A DNA stretch of 64,000 nucleotides, from the NCBI GenBank assembly GCA_052379645.1, contig JBQSYU010000012.1; one strand, written 5' to 3'. The DNA comes from Arthrobacter_H sp030452125 (GTDB lineage: Bacteria; Actinomycetota; Actinomycetes; Actinomycetales; Micrococcaceae). Position 1 is the stretch's first letter; each line of letters opens with the position of its first letter. Below the pieces are notes generated by a model. That model was not told the origin of the DNA, made no database searches, and saw only the letters and a program-made list of their open reading frames with translations. This document shows positions 47,953 through 56,853 of the stretch, one piece after another. The position numbers and the translations under genes were made by a program.

Positions 47953-49275
47953 GTGGAATGGATCTTCCTGGCGCTCGGCCTGCTCCTGATCGCCGGGACC
48001 GGGTTCTTCGTCGCCGTTGAATTCTCCCTCGTCGCCTTGGACCAGAGCACGGTGCAGCGCTCGGTGGCCGACGGCGAACGCGGTGCGGAACCGCTCATGC
48101 GTTGCCTGAAGTCACTGTCCACGCAACTCTCGTCCTGCCAACTGGGGATCACGCTGACCACGTTGCTGACCGGCTTCGTGATGGAACCCTCGGTCGGGCG
48201 GCTGCTGACCCCGGTCCTGGAGGCCGCGGGGCTCGGTGCGGGCGCCGCCCCGGTATCCCTGGTGGTCGCCATGATCTTCGCCACCGTGCTTTCCATGCTG
48301 GTCGGGGAACTGATCCCCAAGAACCTGGCCATTGCCCGCGCCCTGGGCATCGGCCGGGCCATTGCCCGGCCCCAGCTGGTGTTCACCACCGTCTTCAAGC
48401 CAGCCATCGTGGTGCTCAACGGCTTCTCCAACAAGGTCCTGCACACCGTGGGGCTGGAGGCGAAGGAGGAGATCTCCGGGGCCCGCAGCCCGGCGGAACT
48501 GAATTCGCTGGTCCGCCGCTCGGCCGAAATGGGCACCTTGGACGGCGACACCGCCCGATTCCTCTCCCGCACCCTGCGCTTCTCGGAACGCTCGGCCGCC
48601 GACGTGATGACCCCGCGCATCCGCATGGAGACCGTCGAACTGGACGAACCGCTGGAGGACGTCATCGAAACGGCCCGCCGCACCGGCTATTCACGGTTCC
48701 CGGTGATCGGCGATTCCGCCGACGACGTCGAAGGGGTCTGCCACGTGAAGAAGGCCGTCGCGGTGCCGCGGCATAAGCGGGCGGGCCTGGTGGCGGCGAC
48801 CGTCATGGAGGAGATCATGTCGGTCCCCAAGACCGTGCACCTGGATTCGCTGATCGCCGATCTGCGCGAGGCCAACCAACAGGTGGCCATGGTGTTGGAC
48901 GAATACGGCGGAACCGCCGGCATGGTCACCCTGGAGGACCTGGTCGAGGAGATCGTCGGCGAAGTCACCGATGAACACGACAGGACCCAACCGGGGGTGC
49001 TGGTTTCGGCCACGGGCCGCTGGCATTTCCCCGCCCTGTTGCGTCCGGACGAACTCGGGGACCAGGTCCCCGGGCTGAAGATCCCCGACGACCCCGCCTA
49101 TGAAACCGTCGGCGGCTACGTCATGGCCATGCTCGGACGGATCCCCGCCGTCGGCGATTTCGTCGATACCGGCAACGGGGAGCTGTTCGTGGAGGCGATG
49201 GACGGCCGCCGGGTGGACCGGCTGAGCTTCGAGGCCTCCGAGGACGAGGACCAGGAAGGGGGGCAGGAGCAGTGA
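47953..49275 (+). CDS. CNNM/CorC-family transporter with CBS domains (hemolysin-family), first of a pair
   Basis: 440 residues: a DUF21/CNNM membrane domain with four hydrophobic segments (from FLALGLLLIAGTGFFVAVEF), a CBS-pair domain (MTPRIRMETVELD to the AMVLDEYGGTAGMVTLEDLVEEIVGE motif) and a C-terminal CorC/HlyC transporter-associated domain. Members are linked to magnesium efflux or divalent cation balance; the hemolysin name is historical. GTG start as the frame's first codon before the membrane segment. The next paralogue overlaps by 4 bp, so they probably form one complex. Confidence 0.82.
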   Translation: MEWIFLALGLLLIAGTGFFVAVEFSLVALDQSTVQRSVADGERGAEPLMRCLKSLSTQLSSCQLGITLTTLLTGFVMEPSVGRLLTPVLEAAGLGAGAAPVSLVVAMIFATVLSMLVGELIPKNLAIARALGIGRAIARPQLVFTTVFKPAIVVLNGFSNKVLHTVGLEAKEEISGARSPAELNSLVRRSAEMGTLDGDTARFLSRTLRFSERSAADVMTPRIRMETVELDEPLEDVIETARRTGYSRFPVIGDSADDVEGVCHVKKAVAVPRHKRAGLVAATVMEEIMSVPKTVHLDSLIADLREANQQVAMVLDEYGGTAGMVTLEDLVEEIVGEVTDEHDRTQPGVLVSATGRWHFPALLRPDELGDQVPGLKIPDDPAYETVGGYVMAMLGRIPAVGDFVDTGNGELFVEAMDGRRVDRLSFEASEDEDQEGGQEQ

Positions 49276-50363
49276 ATCCCTGGCTTGGAATCATGTGGCT
49301 CATCATCCTGCTGCTGGGCAATGCCTTCTTCGTGGCCTCCGAATTCGCGGTCATGACCGCCCGGCGCAGCCAGATCGAACCCTTGCTCGACAACGGGGTG
49401 AAGCGGGCCCGTTCGGCACTGTTCGCCATGGAACACGTCTCCTTGATGCTGGCGGTCTGCCAATTGGGCATCACCGTCTGCTCGTTGCTGATCCTCAACG
49501 TCGCCGAACCGGCGATCCACCATCTGTTTGCCGGGCCGCTGGAGGCGCTGGGCGTGCCGGTCCCGGTGGCCGATACCACCGCGTTCGTGATCGCCTTGCT
49601 CATCGTGACCTTCCTGCACGTCACGTTCGGGGAGATGGTGCCCAAGAACATCTCGGTCTCCGTGGCGGATCGGGCCGTGCTGCTGCTGGCACCGCCGCTG
49701 ATCTTCCTGTCCCGGATCCTGCACCCGGTCGTCTACTCGTTGAACTGGCTGGCCAACCATGCGCTGAAATTGATGCGGGTCGAGCCTCAGGACGAAGTGA
49801 CCAGTTCCTTCACCCTCGAAGAGGTCCACTCCATCGTCCAGGAATCGACCCGGTCCGGCCTGGTCGAGGACGGCAGCGGGATCATCCATGGGGCCCTGGA
49901 GTTCTCCGATTACACCGCCGAGACCTCGATGGTTCCGCTGCACGAGGTCGTCACCCTGTCCCAGGAGACGACGCCGGCCCAATTCGAAAAGGCCGTCGGA
50001 CGGACGGGATTCTCCCGGTTCGTGATCACCGACGCCCAGGAGAACCTCGCCGGGTACCTGCACCTGAAGGACGTCATGTCCATCCCGCAGTCCCGCTACG
50101 ACCAGCCGATCCCGGTCACCCGCCTGCGCAACCTGGCCAATCTGGGCGCCGAGGTCGAGGTCGAGGATGCGCTGGGGGTCATGCAGCGCACCGGATCCCA
50201 CCTGGCCCGGGTCAACGATGCCGCCGGCAACACGCTGGGGATCCTGTTCCTCGAGGACGTCCTGGAGCAGCTGGTCGGGGAGATCAACGATTCAAACGAA
50301 CGCCGCGGGATCCGTCGCTTCAACCAACAAGCCGATAATGAAAATGAGTCTCATTTGGGTTAG
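49272..50363 (+). CDS. CNNM/CBS-domain transporter, second of a pair
   Basis: 363 residues with the same DUF21 membrane domain (WLIILLLGNAFFVASEFAVMTARRSQIEPLL) and a CBS pair (TSMVPLHEVVTL ... NTLGILFLEDVLEQLVGEIND), but no CorC/HlyC C-terminal domain. GTG start overlaps the previous stop (GTGA). Its last codons (ENESHLG) overlap the Zur-like palindrome that probably controls the next operon. Confidence 0.82.
   Translation: MNPWLGIMWLIILLLGNAFFVASEFAVMTARRSQIEPLLDNGVKRARSALFAMEHVSLMLAVCQLGITVCSLLILNVAEPAIHHLFAGPLEALGVPVPVADTTAFVIALLIVTFLHVTFGEMVPKNISVSVADRAVLLLAPPLIFLSRILHPVVYSLNWLANHALKLMRVEPQDEVTSSFTLEEVHSIVQESTRSGLVEDGSGIIHGALEFSDYTAETSMVPLHEVVTLSQETTPAQFEKAVGRTGFSRFVITDAQENLAGYLHLKDVMSIPQSRYDQPIPVTRLRNLANLGAEVEVEDALGVMQRTGSHLARVNDAAGNTLGILFLEDVLEQLVGEINDSNERRGIRRFNQQADNENESHLG
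50342..50356. promoter_or_regulatory. Zur-like operator
   Basis: AAATGAG-T-CTCATTT is perfectly palindromic around one central base, preceded by AATGA. It resembles actinobacterial Zur boxes (AT-rich, TGAxAATxATTxTCA-like). It lies inside the last codons of the preceding gene and about 90 bp before znuC; zur itself is the third gene downstream. Confidence 0.55.
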
Positions 50364-50445
50364 GGTTGGATGCGTGCCGTGACACCGCCGACGGGCGGCG
50401 CGGCTCCCCTCCGCCAGCCACCCCCACCCTCCAGGAAGGCCGCCC

Positions 50446-51306
50446 GTGCCACCGAACAGCCAGCCCGATACGACACCGGCGGTGACCTTGCGGGGCGCCG
50501 GCCTGGACTTCGGCCCGCGGAGGCTCTTCAGCGGGCTGGACCTGGAGGTCCAGCCGGGGGAGTTCCTGGCCGTGCTCGGGCCCAACGGGGCCGGTAAATC
50601 CACCCTGCTCAAGGTGCTGCTGGGGCTGCAGGAACTGAGTACCGGCAGCGTGGAGATCAGCGGACGCCCGGTCACCCGGGGCTCGCGCACCATCGGCAGC
50701 ATCCCCCAGCAACGCGGGTTTCCCCCCGATACGGCCTTGCGTGCCCGGGATCTGGTGGCCCTGGGCGTGGACGGGCACCGCTGGGGCCCACGGATCTTCC
50801 ACCGCCGGGAGATCAACGCCCGGGTCGATGAGCTCCTCGAGCGGGTCGGGGCGACCGCCTATGCCGACCGTCCCGTGGGGCTGCTCTCCGGAGGGGAGCA
50901 GCAGCGCTTGCGTGCCGCCCAGGCCTTGGCCGGGAACCCCGAACTCCTGCTGTGCGATGAACCGCTGCTGTCGCTGGATCTGAACCACCAGCAGGCGGTG
51001 TCCGCCCTGATCCACCGGCAGGCCTGCGACCAGGGCAGCGCCGTCGTCTTCGTCACCCACGAGATCAACCCGATCCTGCAATATGTGGACCGGGTGCTCT
51101 ATCTGGCCGGCGGGCGGTTCCACGTCGGCACCCCGGAAGAGGTCATGCGCTCCGAGGTCCTCTCCGAGTTGTACTCCAGCCCGATCGAGGTCTTCCGCAG
51201 CAACGGACGCATCGTGGTGGTCGGGATGCCCGAAACCCTGAGCCACCACCATCCCTCCGACGCCGAACCGGCGTCGACGACCAGCAGGGACGGGGGCCGG
51301 GCATGA
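50446..51306 (+). CDS. znuC: Zinc-type metal ABC transporter, ATP-binding protein (ZnuC-like)
   Basis: 286 residues. Walker A GPNGAGKST at 45-53, Q-loop SIPQQRGF, signature LSGGEQQR near 146, Walker B LLLCDEPLLSLD and the H-loop VTHEIN. The GTG start fits the conserved N-terminus. The next gene overlaps by 4 bp. The metal call comes from the linked Zur regulator, the Zur-like box and the ZnuB-type permease; Mn or Fe are alternatives. No substrate-binding lipoprotein gene lies in this operon. Confidence 0.83.
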   Translation: MPPNSQPDTTPAVTLRGAGLDFGPRRLFSGLDLEVQPGEFLAVLGPNGAGKSTLLKVLLGLQELSTGSVEISGRPVTRGSRTIGSIPQQRGFPPDTALRARDLVALGVDGHRWGPRIFHRREINARVDELLERVGATAYADRPVGLLSGGEQQRLRAAQALAGNPELLLCDEPLLSLDLNHQQAVSALIHRQACDQGSAVVFVTHEINPILQYVDRVLYLAGGRFHVGTPEEVMRSEVLSELYSSPIEVFRSNGRIVVVGMPETLSHHHPSDAEPASTTSRDGGRA

Positions 51307-52184
51307 ACGCGCACGACATCTGGCAGACGATCTTCAGCTTCGAGAACTATGCCGAACTGCTGCCCCTGGTTTCCAACTCGATCATTGCCGGGGCGATCCT
51401 GGGCCTGGTCGGCGGACTCGTGGGCGTCTTCGTGATGACCCGGGACATGGCCTTCGCCGTCCACGGGATCGCCGAACTGTCCTTCGCCGGGGCCGCCTTC
51501 GCCCTGCTCATCGGGGCCAATGTGGTGGCCGGCTCCCTGGTGGGCAGCATCGCGGCGTCCCTGGTGCTCGGGCTCATGGGCGCCAACGCGCGGGACCGCA
51601 ACTCCATCATCGGGATCCTCATGCCCTTCGGGCTGGGGTTGGGCATCCTGTTCCTGTCCCTCTACGAGGGGCGCAGCGCCAATAAGTTCGGCTTGCTCAC
51701 CGGCCAGATCGTCGCCGTGGACTCCGTCCAGCTGGGGGTCCTGGCGGTGTGCTCGGTCGTGGTGATCGTGGGCCTGCTGATCATCTGGCGTCCATTGATG
51801 TTCGTCAGTGTCGATCCCTCGGTCGCCGCTGCCCGGGGGATCCCCGCCGGCCGGCTCTCGGTGGTGTTCATGCTGTTACTCGGACTCGCGGTGGCCCTGT
51901 CCATCCAGGTCGTCGGGGCCCTGCTGGTGCTCAGCCTGCTGATCACCCCGGCCGCCGCCGCGATCCGCGTGACCGCGCGCCCGGGCCTGACGGTGGCGCT
52001 GAGCATCGTGTTCGCGATGACCAGCGTGGTCGGGGGCATCATGCTCGCCCTGGCCGGACGCTTGCCGATCAGCCCCTACGTGACCACCATTTCCTTCGCG
52101 ATCTACGTGGTGTGCCGGGTCATCGACTGGCGCCGTTCACGGGTGCGGCGGATCCAGGAAGCGGCACCGCAACTCGCAGCCTAG
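51303..52184 (+). CDS. znuB: Zinc-type metal ABC transporter, permease (ZnuB-like)
   Basis: 293 residues with eight or so hydrophobic helices of the ABC-3 family (SIIAGAILGLVGGLVGVFVMTRDMAFAVHGIAELSFAGAAFALLIG is typical). Start ATG overlaps the znuC stop. Its stop overlaps the convergent zur gene by 4 bp. Confidence 0.85.
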   Translation: MNAHDIWQTIFSFENYAELLPLVSNSIIAGAILGLVGGLVGVFVMTRDMAFAVHGIAELSFAGAAFALLIGANVVAGSLVGSIAASLVLGLMGANARDRNSIIGILMPFGLGLGILFLSLYEGRSANKFGLLTGQIVAVDSVQLGVLAVCSVVVIVGLLIIWRPLMFVSVDPSVAAARGIPAGRLSVVFMLLLGLAVALSIQVVGALLVLSLLITPAAAAIRVTARPGLTVALSIVFAMTSVVGGIMLALAGRLPISPYVTTISFAIYVVCRVIDWRRSRVRRIQEAAPQLAA

Positions 52185-52621
52185 GCGCCGTCGGCTCCCT
52201 GCCGGTTGAGCGTGCACTCGGGGCAGTAGCCGTAGATCTCCACGGTGTGGGAGGCCTCCGTGAAACCGTGCTCGGCGGCGACCCGGGCCGCCCAGGTCTC
52301 CACGGCGGGAGCCTGGACCTCGACCCCCTTGCCGCAGGTCCGGCAGACCAGGTGATGGTGGTGGGTCTCGGCCTCGCAGCGGCGGTAGGCGGCCTCGCCC
52401 TCGCCGGATCGTACGACGTCGAGCAGCCCGTCCTCGGCCATGGACTGCAGGATCCGGTAGACGGTGGCCAACGAGACCTTATCGCCCTGGTCCTGAAGCA
52501 GACGGTGGAGTTCCTGGGCGGAGACGAAGTCCTCCAACCGGCCCATGGCGGCCTCGACGGCGAGCCGCTGCTTGGTGACACGCTGTTCCCGCCCGCGCTT
52601 GGGGACGATCTTCTCCGACAT
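52181..52621 (-). CDS. zur: Fur-family regulator, probably Zur
   Basis: 146 residues: a winged helix (SAQELHRLLQDQGDKVSLATVYRILQSMAEDGLLDVV) and a C-terminal metal domain with HHHLVCRTCGKGVEV and the structural CPEC pair. It is convergent with znuB, and a Zur-like palindrome precedes znuC. Zinc rather than iron is inferred from the linked transporter. The basic start (KRGREQRVTKQRLAVEAAM) is common in actinobacterial Fur proteins. Confidence 0.83.
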   Translation of the reverse strand: MSEKIVPKRGREQRVTKQRLAVEAAMGRLEDFVSAQELHRLLQDQGDKVSLATVYRILQSMAEDGLLDVVRSGEGEAAYRRCEAETHHHHLVCRTCGKGVEVQAPAVETWAARVAAEHGFTEASHTVEIYGYCPECTLNRQGADGA

Positions 52622-52746
52622 GCGTTGCTGTGCTCCTGGAGTCTTGCTTCGGGCCCGACGTGAGGGGTCCTGGGTCGACCGGACGGGCCGCGGACGACTG
52701 GAAGAAACAGCTTATCAGCGCGGCGGCGGCGAACTAGGGTGGGGGC

Positions 52747-53409
52747 ATGAAGCTCATCAAACACGGACATGCCTGCATCCGCCTGGAAAAGGGATCACGC
52801 GTCATGGTCATCGACCCCGGAACATTCACCGACGTGCCGGCGGCCCTGGCCGGTGCCGAAGCCATCCTGGTGACCCACGAGCACGCCGACCATCTCGACG
52901 CGGCGGCCGTCCTGCCGATCGTGGACCGCACCGCAGGGGTGCATGTCTACGCCCCGCGGGAGGTGGTCGATCAACTGCTGGCCCACCCGGCACTCGGGGC
53001 GGCGGGGGACAGGATCCACGTGCTGGCCCCCGACGACGTCCGGCAGATCGCCGGGTTCGACGTCCGGGTCTTCGGCGGCCAGCATGCGCTGATCCACCCG
53101 CAGATCCCCGTGGTCGCCAATCTGGGGTACCTCGTCGACGGGAACCTGTACCACCCGGGAGACTCGTTCATCGTCCCGAACGGGGTCACGGTGCAGACCC
53201 TGCTGGTGCCGCTGCATGCCCCGTGGTCGAAGCTGGCCGAGGTCGTGGACTTCGTGGTGTCGGTCCGGCCGGCCCATGCCTACCCGATCCACGACGGGCT
53301 GCTCAACGAGACCGGGCTGGGGATGATGACCGGGCATGTCACCCGGTTCGGGGCCCGGTACGGCACCGAATTCGAGTACCTGCAGGTCGGGGAGTCCCGC
53401 GAGGCCTGA
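52747..53409 (+). CDS. MBL-fold metallo-hydrolase (UlaG-like)
   Basis: 220 residues. The metallo-beta-lactamase motif THEHADHLD is at about 43-51, with further ligands in GQHALIH, GDSFIVP and YPIHDG. The compact size and KHGHACIRLE start resemble the UlaG-like subfamily, hydrolases of unknown or varied substrate. TAGGGT 7 bp upstream suggests a nearly leaderless message. Divergent from zur. Confidence 0.78.
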   Translation: MKLIKHGHACIRLEKGSRVMVIDPGTFTDVPAALAGAEAILVTHEHADHLDAAAVLPIVDRTAGVHVYAPREVVDQLLAHPALGAAGDRIHVLAPDDVRQIAGFDVRVFGGQHALIHPQIPVVANLGYLVDGNLYHPGDSFIVPNGVTVQTLLVPLHAPWSKLAEVVDFVVSVRPAHAYPIHDGLLNETGLGMMTGHVTRFGARYGTEFEYLQVGESREA

Positions 53410-53429
53410 GCGGCCGGGCCCCGGAGCGG

Positions 53430-54197
53430 CTAGGGCAGGGTCAGGATCCGGGCTCCGTCCTCGGTGATCGCAATCGTGTGTTCGGTATGGGCGGTCCGGC
53501 ACCCCGTTGCGCTGCGCAACGTCCAGCCATCGGCGTCGGTCACGAGCTGTGAGGTATCTGCCATGACCCACGGCTCCAGAGCGAGCAGCAAGCCGGGCCG
53601 GAGCCTGTAGCCCCGGCCGGGGCGCCCGGTATTGGGGACATGCGGGTCCTGGTGCATGGTCGAGCCGATGCCGTGGCCCCCGAATTCGACGTTGATCTGG
53701 TATCCGGCCCGGTCCAGAACGGTGCCGATGGCATGGGAGACATCGCCGAGGCGGACCCCGGGGCCTGCCGCGGCAATGCCGGCGGCCAGGGCCGCCTCGG
53801 TGGCATCGATCATCGCGACGCTTTCGGCGGGGCGTGAAGAACCCACCACGAAGCTGATGGCCGCATCCGCTGCCACCCCGTCCAGGATGAGGGCCAGATC
53901 CAGTGTCAGCAGGTCCCCGTCGGCCAGGGCGTAGTCGTGGGGCAGGCCGTGGAGGACCGCATCGTTGACCGCGGTGCAGATGTAGTGGCCGAAGGGTCCG
54001 CGTCCGAAGGACGGCGCATAGTCGACATAGCAGGACCGGGCCCCGGCCTCGGTGATCATCTGCCGGGTCCACCGGTCGATGTCCAGCAGGTTCGTCCCCA
54101 CGGTGGTCCGGCGTTTCATGGTCTGCAGGATCCTGGCGACCAGGGCGCCGCTGGTCCGGGCCCGGGTTAGCTGGCTGTGGTTCAGGATTTCGATCAT
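53430..54197 (-). CDS. map: Type I methionine aminopeptidase
   Basis: 255 residues. The pita-bread fold metal ligands are present: Asp residues in LDLALILDGVAAD, His in GGHGIGSTMHQDP, Glu in LEPWVM and Glu in HTEHTIAI. Removes initiator Met from nascent proteins. ATG 54197 is chosen because GGAAG lies about 9 bp upstream and conservation starts there. A second, more canonical map gene is common in actinobacteria near rpsM; this may be the additional copy. Confidence 0.83.
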   Translation of the reverse strand: MIEILNHSQLTRARTSGALVARILQTMKRRTTVGTNLLDIDRWTRQMITEAGARSCYVDYAPSFGRGPFGHYICTAVNDAVLHGLPHDYALADGDLLTLDLALILDGVAADAAISFVVGSSRPAESVAMIDATEAALAAGIAAAGPGVRLGDVSHAIGTVLDRAGYQINVEFGGHGIGSTMHQDPHVPNTGRPGRGYRLRPGLLLALEPWVMADTSQLVTDADGWTLRSATGCRTAHTEHTIAITEDGARILTLP

Positions 54198-54262
54198 GCG
54201 GCACTTCTTCCGACTCAGGAGGGTGGGCCAAGAACCAGCCCGGGTCATTCTACGCCGGGATC

Positions 54263-55378
54263 CTACGGTTCCACCCAGTCGCCGCCGGCGAGGAAGGCCT
54301 CGATGACCCCTTCATAGGGGGTGGTGTCGATGCCCGCGCGGTGAAGCCATCCGGGGTCGTAATGTGATCCGGCATAGCGTTCGGCGCCGTCGCAGATCAG
54401 TGAGACGACCGATCCTTGCTGTCCGGCGGCCCGCATCCGCGCCACCAGACGCCAGATCTGCCACATGTTCGTTCCCGTGGACGGTCCGGCGTGCAGCCCC
54501 GCCCATCCGGAGAGATGGCGCATTGCGGCCACCGAGGCGCCGTCGGGCACGGTCTGGACCAGATCGATCACCGAGGGCACGAAGCTGGGTTCGGGCGACG
54601 GCCGGCCGATGCCCTCGATCCGGCTCGGGGTCCCGGTCACAGCCGCCGGGTCACCGCCGTCGTTCCAGGCTTGCCAGGCCGGCAGGAAGGCCGAGCCCTC
54701 GGGGTCGCCGACGGCCAACCGGCTCTGATGCTGGTGGTAGCGGATGTAGCGGCCCAAAGTGGCGCTGGTGCCCCCCGTCCCGGCCCCGGCCACGACCCAG
54801 GCGGGCACCGGATGCGGTTCGAGTTCGAGCTGGGAGAAGATCGATTCGGCGATGTTGTTGTTCCCGCGCCAGTCGGTGGCCCGTTCGGCGTAGGTGAACT
54901 GGTCCATGTAGTGTCCACCGGTTTCGGCAGCCAATCGGCGTGCCTCGGCGTCGACCGCCGAGGCCTCTTCGATCAGGTGGCAGGTCCCGCCCAGCTCACG
55001 GATCAGGTCGATCTTCTGCTCCGACGTCGTTGCGGCGACCACGGCCACGAAGGGCAAGCCCAACAGCCGGGCGAAATACGCCTCGGAGACCGCGGTGCTC
55101 CCGCTGGAGGATTCCACGATGGTGGTCCGCTCGGTGATCCATCCGTTGACCAGCCCGTAGAGGAACAAGGACTTCGCCAGGCGGTGCTTCAACGAGCCCG
55201 AGCGGTGGGTGGACTCGTCCTTCAGGTAGAGCTCGATGCCCCAAACCACCGGCAGGCCGATCCGGTGCAGGTGCGTATCCGCCGAGCGGGCGGTATCGGC
55301 TTCCAGGGCCAGGACGGCCTGGTTGACCCAAGCCCGTCCGGCAGGCGGCGGTAGTGTTGGCAGCATCGTTGAATCCAC
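54263..55378 (-). CDS. PLP-dependent cysteine desulfhydrase/cysteine synthase-like (Cds1-like)
   Basis: 371-residue fold-type II PLP enzyme. The Schiff-base Lys64 is in HRSGSLKHRLA, the substrate loop is VESSSGSTAVSE and the phosphate loop is GAGTGGTSATLG. The ELYLKDEST and SLFLYGLVNGWITERT segments closely resemble mycobacterial Cds1, an L-cysteine desulfhydrase releasing sulfide, rather than biosynthetic CysK. Activity is inferred from that. Divergent from a rhodanese gene, 75 bp apart, consistent with a sulfane/sulfide role. Confidence 0.75.
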   Translation of the reverse strand: MDSTMLPTLPPPAGRAWVNQAVLALEADTARSADTHLHRIGLPVVWGIELYLKDESTHRSGSLKHRLAKSLFLYGLVNGWITERTTIVESSSGSTAVSEAYFARLLGLPFVAVVAATTSEQKIDLIRELGGTCHLIEEASAVDAEARRLAAETGGHYMDQFTYAERATDWRGNNNIAESIFSQLELEPHPVPAWVVAGAGTGGTSATLGRYIRYHQHQSRLAVGDPEGSAFLPAWQAWNDGGDPAAVTGTPSRIEGIGRPSPEPSFVPSVIDLVQTVPDGASVAAMRHLSGWAGLHAGPSTGTNMWQIWRLVARMRAAGQQGSVVSLICDGAERYAGSHYDPGWLHRAGIDTTPYEGVIEAFLAGGDWVEP

Positions 55379-55453
55379 CCGTCCAGCCTACCCGGGCCCG
55401 CTTCGGCGGCCGCCCCGGAGCCGGCGGCGGGGCATGAGGGAGGAAGTTCCGAC

Positions 55454-56293
55454 ATGGACGTCTTGATCACCACCGAGGCCCTGGCCGCCCGGATCGCCGC
55501 CGGGCAGCGCACCGTCATCCTGGATGTCCGGTGGGCGTTGGGTTCGACCACGGGGGAGGAGGACCACCTGGCCGGGCATATCCCGGGGGCCGTGTATGTG
55601 GACCTGGAGACCGAGCTGGCGGCCCCTGCCCGCCCGCAAGCCGGTCGCCACCCCCTGCCTGAACCCGCAGCCTTCGCCGCCGCCACCTCCCGCTGGGGGA
55701 TCGACCCCGGCGATACCGTGGTGGTCTACGACGCCGTGGGCGGGCTGTCGGCGGCGCGGGCCTGGTGGCTGCTGCGGGACGCCGGACTGGCCGAGGTGTT
55801 CCTGCTCGACGGCGGATGGGCCGCCTGGCCGGCGGCCGGCGGGGAGGTCGCCACCGGGCCGGTCACCCCGCTACCGGGACGCTGGGTCCCGCACCCCGGG
55901 TCGCTGCCGGTCCTGGATGCCGACGGCGCGGCGGCCTTCCCCTCCACCGGGGTCCTGCTCGACGCCCGGGCCGGTGAACGCTTCCGCGGGGAAACCGAAC
56001 CGGTGGACCCACGCCCCGGGCACATCCCCGGGGCCCTGAACGCCCCCACCGCAGCGAACCTGGACGCGGACAGCAGATTCTTGTCGGCGGAAGCCCTGCG
56101 GGAGAAGTTCGCCGCCCTGGGCCCGGCAGCAGGAGGCCCACCGGTAGCCGTCTACTGCGGCTCCGGGGTCACCGCCGCCCACGAGATCGCCGCCCTGGCG
56201 ATCGCCGGGATCGACGCGGCCCTGTATCCGGGCTCGTATTCGCAGTTTTCCTCCGACCCCGCCCGGGAGGTGGCCACCGGCCCCACCGGCTGA
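55454..56293 (+). CDS. Thiosulfate/3-mercaptopyruvate sulfurtransferase (tandem rhodanese)
   Basis: 279 residues, two rhodanese domains; the C-terminal one carries the catalytic Cys235 in YCGSGVT, the loop typical of SseA/thiosulfate sulfurtransferases. AGGAAG lies about 8 bp upstream of ATG 55454. Divergent from the cysteine desulfhydrase-like gene, so the pair may handle sulfide and persulfide from cysteine. 3-mercaptopyruvate as substrate is possible. Confidence 0.82.
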   Translation: MDVLITTEALAARIAAGQRTVILDVRWALGSTTGEEDHLAGHIPGAVYVDLETELAAPARPQAGRHPLPEPAAFAAATSRWGIDPGDTVVVYDAVGGLSAARAWWLLRDAGLAEVFLLDGGWAAWPAAGGEVATGPVTPLPGRWVPHPGSLPVLDADGAAAFPSTGVLLDARAGERFRGETEPVDPRPGHIPGALNAPTAANLDADSRFLSAEALREKFAALGPAAGGPPVAVYCGSGVTAAHEIAALAIAGIDAALYPGSYSQFSSDPAREVATGPTG

Positions 56294-56352
56294 CTGGCCC
56301 GGGGCCGAGCAGGCCAAGTAGATTCGTGACCACTACCGAAGAGAGGGACACC

Positions 56353-56781
56353 ATGAGCACGCTGTTCAGCAAGATCATCAACGGGGAGTTGCCGGGACGA
56401 TTCGTCTGGAAGGATCCCGACGTCGTCGCGTTCCTGTCGATCGGACCGATCACCGACGGTCACACCCTGGTGGTGCCGCGCCAGGAGGTCGACGACTGGA
56501 CCGATATCGAACCCGAGCTGCTCAATAAGCTCAACGCGGTCGCCCGGGTCGTGGGGCGGGCCCAGAAGCGGGCCTTCGGCTCCGAACGAGCCGGCCTGAT
56601 GGTCGCCGGCTTCGAGGTCCCCCATCTGCACGTGCACGTCTGGCCGACGAACTCGCTGGCCGACTTCGACCTCTCCCGGGCCGATACCGACCCGAAGGAA
56701 GCCCACCTGGACGACAATGCCGAACGACTGCGCACCGCACTGCGCGAGGACGGGCATACCGATATGGTGCCGAACCAGTAA
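56353..56781 (+). CDS. HIT-family hydrolase
   Basis: 142 residues. Histidine triad HLHVHVW near 100-106 with the KIINGELPGRFVW start characteristic of bacterial HIT proteins that hydrolyse nucleoside phosphoramidates or dinucleotides. ATG 56353 follows GAGAGGGA by 6-8 bp; a TAGATT -10-like hexamer lies at 56319. Followed by a strong terminator shared with hrpA. Confidence 0.85.
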   Translation: MSTLFSKIINGELPGRFVWKDPDVVAFLSIGPITDGHTLVVPRQEVDDWTDIEPELLNKLNAVARVVGRAQKRAFGSERAGLMVAGFEVPHLHVHVWPTNSLADFDLSRADTDPKEAHLDDNAERLRTALREDGHTDMVPNQ

Positions 56782-56795
56782 TCCCGGCCCGCAGT

Positions 56796-56830
56796 CCCGC
56801 CGTCGTCCCTGCCGCGGGGACGACGGCGGG
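56796..56830. terminator. Bidirectional terminator between the HIT gene and hrpA
   Basis: Perfect 14-bp stem (56796-56809 with 56817-56830) and 7-nt loop between convergent genes. Confidence 0.82.
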
Positions 56831-56853
56831 GACGGGCCTTTCGGACCGGCCGG

